From positions 62,001-126,000 of the forward strand of contig NZ_OBEL01000006.1 in the NCBI RefSeq assembly GCF_900215605.1: 64,000 nucleotides of DNA, read 5' to 3'. Shown piece after piece: positions 62,707-64,000 of this stretch. The position numbers and the translations under genes are program-made. Each line of letters begins with the position of its first letter. Position 1 is the stretch's first letter. This DNA is from Cohaesibacter gelatinilyticus (lineage in GTDB: Bacteria; Pseudomonadota; Alphaproteobacteria; Rhizobiales; Cohaesibacteraceae). The notes below the pieces were generated by a model, which worked only from the letters and a program-made list of their open reading frames with translations, did not search any database and had not been told where the DNA came from.

Positions 62707-63402
62707 ATGTCTGAAAACATAACTGAAAAACTTTCACTCCTGGACATCGATGTCGTGGATTATGCAAGCGATGTGGCACATATGGCGGCCTTCAGCCTGA
62801 TTGCCAAGGTGGCCGGGGTGGACGCGGAAGAAGGCCAGGACAAAGAGCGCTGGTACAGCCTGTATATGCTTCCGGCAGATACAGAAGCCCAAGACCAAGC
62901 GGATGACCTTTATCAGTTGGCCAAATATGTCTGTCATCGACATGAGAATGTGTCTGGTGAGCAGCTATGGCGCAAAGCGGCTGAGTTGAACCTACACAAT
63001 CAGCCAGCATCGAGCTATTTTGACCAGGCATTCGAGATTTGCCTGGCTTACACGCTGTTTGCTCGCGTCTGTCGCCTTGTCTTCATTGATATCGAGATTG
63101 AGCAACGGGAAATTTCAGCCAAACTGCGACGCGCCACATCAAGCGAGCGCAAGCCAATTCCGGAAGAGGACCGGGCCATCACGATGGAAGAAGGACCGCT
63201 GGCGAAAGACCCTGTCTTTGAAGCTGCGGCAGACGCCATCAAGTCCATGCCAGCACCCAAAGCTCCGGCCCAGGCGAAAGAACCAACGCCGGACAATGAG
63301 CCGATGAGCATTGGCGAGCAACCGGTAAAGCACCAGGGCAAACCAAAGCGCGGCGGTGCACGGACACCTTCGATCCCTCGCACTCAAAAAGACAAGAATT
63401 GA
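62707..63402 (+). CDS. Hypothetical early prophage protein
   Basis: The 231-residue protein has a helical first part (SDVAHMAAFSLIAKVAGVDA; AFEICLAYTLFARVCRLVFI) and a disordered, Pro/Ala/Lys-rich C-terminus (MPAPKAPAQAKEPTPDNEPM) ending with a basic GKPKRGGARTPSIP. No family is recognised. AAGGAAAAG precedes the ATG. It resumes the plus-strand early gene order after the pentapeptide block. Confidence 0.6.
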   Translation: MSENITEKLSLLDIDVVDYASDVAHMAAFSLIAKVAGVDAEEGQDKERWYSLYMLPADTEAQDQADDLYQLAKYVCHRHENVSGEQLWRKAAELNLHNQPASSYFDQAFEICLAYTLFARVCRLVFIDIEIEQREISAKLRRATSSERKPIPEEDRAITMEEGPLAKDPVFEAAADAIKSMPAPKAPAQAKEPTPDNEPMSIGEQPVKHQGKPKRGGARTPSIPRTQKDKN

Positions 63403-63410
63403 GGTGAAGC

Positions 63411-64000
63411 GTGAGTGCAGGCGCTGAAAGAATAAAAGATCTGGTTCAACCGGCAATAGACAGGGTGACAAATGTTGCCGGTCGGCGGCAGGCGGCTATC
63501 CCTGACCCGAAACCGGGCGGATATCGCAATGACGTGCCACCGGGAGACTGGGAGCCGGACGAACTGGGCTTGCCGCCAGATTGTCCGGTAGAGCCTTTGG
63601 GCATGGATGGCGATATCATCTATATGATCGATGCCATGGGGCAATTGGCAGCCGTTACTCCATCAAGCTTTGGACGCGGATATATTCAGCGCTTGTTCGC
63701 CAACAGGATCAACTATGCCTATTGGGCATGGCCGCAAAAGACCCTGAAAAGCAATGAGATTAAGAACTGGAATGGTGAACTAATCAAGGAAACCTTCTAT
63801 ACAGCTGCGGCGAATAAAGGCCTATGGAATGCTGTCGACAAGGTGCGCGGACTGGGAGCCTGGAAGGGTGAAGATGGCAAGCTGATCCTTCATTGTGGGG
63901 ATTGCCTTTGGATGAATGGTGAGCGGCACGAGACCGGCGAGGTGGGGGAGTTTTTCTATCCTCGACGGCCGCCCATCGGCAAACCGTGGCATGAAGAAAT
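63411..64000 (+). CDS. Phage replication-type protein, N-terminal part (partial)
   Basis: A frame from GTG 63411, eight bases after the preceding stop and preceded by GAGG, stays open to the window end (196 codons). It reads through an N-terminal linker to DGDIIYMIDAMGQLAAVTPS, YWAWPQKTLKSNEIKNWNGE and LHCGDCLWMNGERHETGE. Position after a primase-like gene suggests a replicative ATPase or primase-helicase, but no catalytic motif lies in the visible part. Confidence 0.6.
   Translation, partial: MSAGAERIKDLVQPAIDRVTNVAGRRQAAIPDPKPGGYRNDVPPGDWEPDELGLPPDCPVEPLGMDGDIIYMIDAMGQLAAVTPSSFGRGYIQRLFANRINYAYWAWPQKTLKSNEIKNWNGELIKETFYTAAANKGLWNAVDKVRGLGAWKGEDGKLILHCGDCLWMNGERHETGEVGEFFYPRRPPIGKPWHEE

Overview
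The window looks like chromosome from an alphaproteobacterium of the Hyphomicrobiales (Rhizobiales) type. The support is the petA-petB-petC operon beside an ABC exporter, trmL and hemF; the DUF1285 / CoA-pyrophosphatase / DUF6111 / cca run; an ImuA-ImuB-DnaE2 mutagenesis cassette with a GTTC-N7-GTTC LexA box; a CTC-type L25; and a small palindrome of the rhizobial RPE kind. Base composition by eye is about half G+C, low for that order, which fits a marine lineage. The genus cannot be fixed from the sequence.

Positions 1-31.5 kb are ordinary core genome: the end of a sensor kinase, csaA, a TetR regulator, ubiK, a lgt / MidA-like / pgeF / M24 run, a lipoprotein, prs, rplY (with a promoter and a terminator-like hairpin in its leader), pth and ychF. 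These are followed by a Crp/Fnr regulator with a DUF2892 protein, apt, petABC, an ABC exporter, trmL, hemF, a HAD phosphatase, cca and its partners, GNAT and Nudix enzymes, a 36-residue small ORF with a strongly folded 3' region, a phosphoesterase, an aldolase, a hydrolase, a flippase and a TetR regulator.

From 31.4 to 38.3 kb the DNA is accessory. It starts at a tRNA-Met gene whose 3' half recurs as a degenerate copy at 34.07 kb, marking the remains of an old integrated element that holds an XRE regulator, a decayed ORF and an intact IS5-family element. Then come an AT-rich, frameshifted SGNH-type protein and an orphan phage tail fibre with its small partner. The SOS cassette imuA-imuB-dnaE2 follows (38.5-43.8 kb). 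Next (43.9-52.6 kb) are two cytochromes c, two His-rich secreted proteins, an acyltransferase, a DevBCA-type export system and a HupE/UreJ-like membrane protein, possibly linked to metal handling.

From the tRNA-Arg at 52.7 kb to the right edge lies the early region of a prophage: a tyrosine integrase, an excisionase-like HTH operon, a repressor/Cro switch with repeated 17-bp operators, several HTH proteins, a Toprim primase-like protein and the start of a further replication-type protein. Cargo genes interrupt this: a SLATT-type membrane protein between the two operator clusters, and a minus-strand block of two paralogous membrane-anchored pentapeptide-repeat proteins with an 80-residue protein between them. 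A consensus promoter overlapped by a perfect LexA box lies just upstream of the 80-residue gene, with the same geometry as the imuA promoter. This block plus SLATT is the best candidate in the window for an undescribed prophage-borne defence or superinfection-exclusion module under repressor and SOS control. Lysis and structural genes, and the right end of the prophage, are outside the window.
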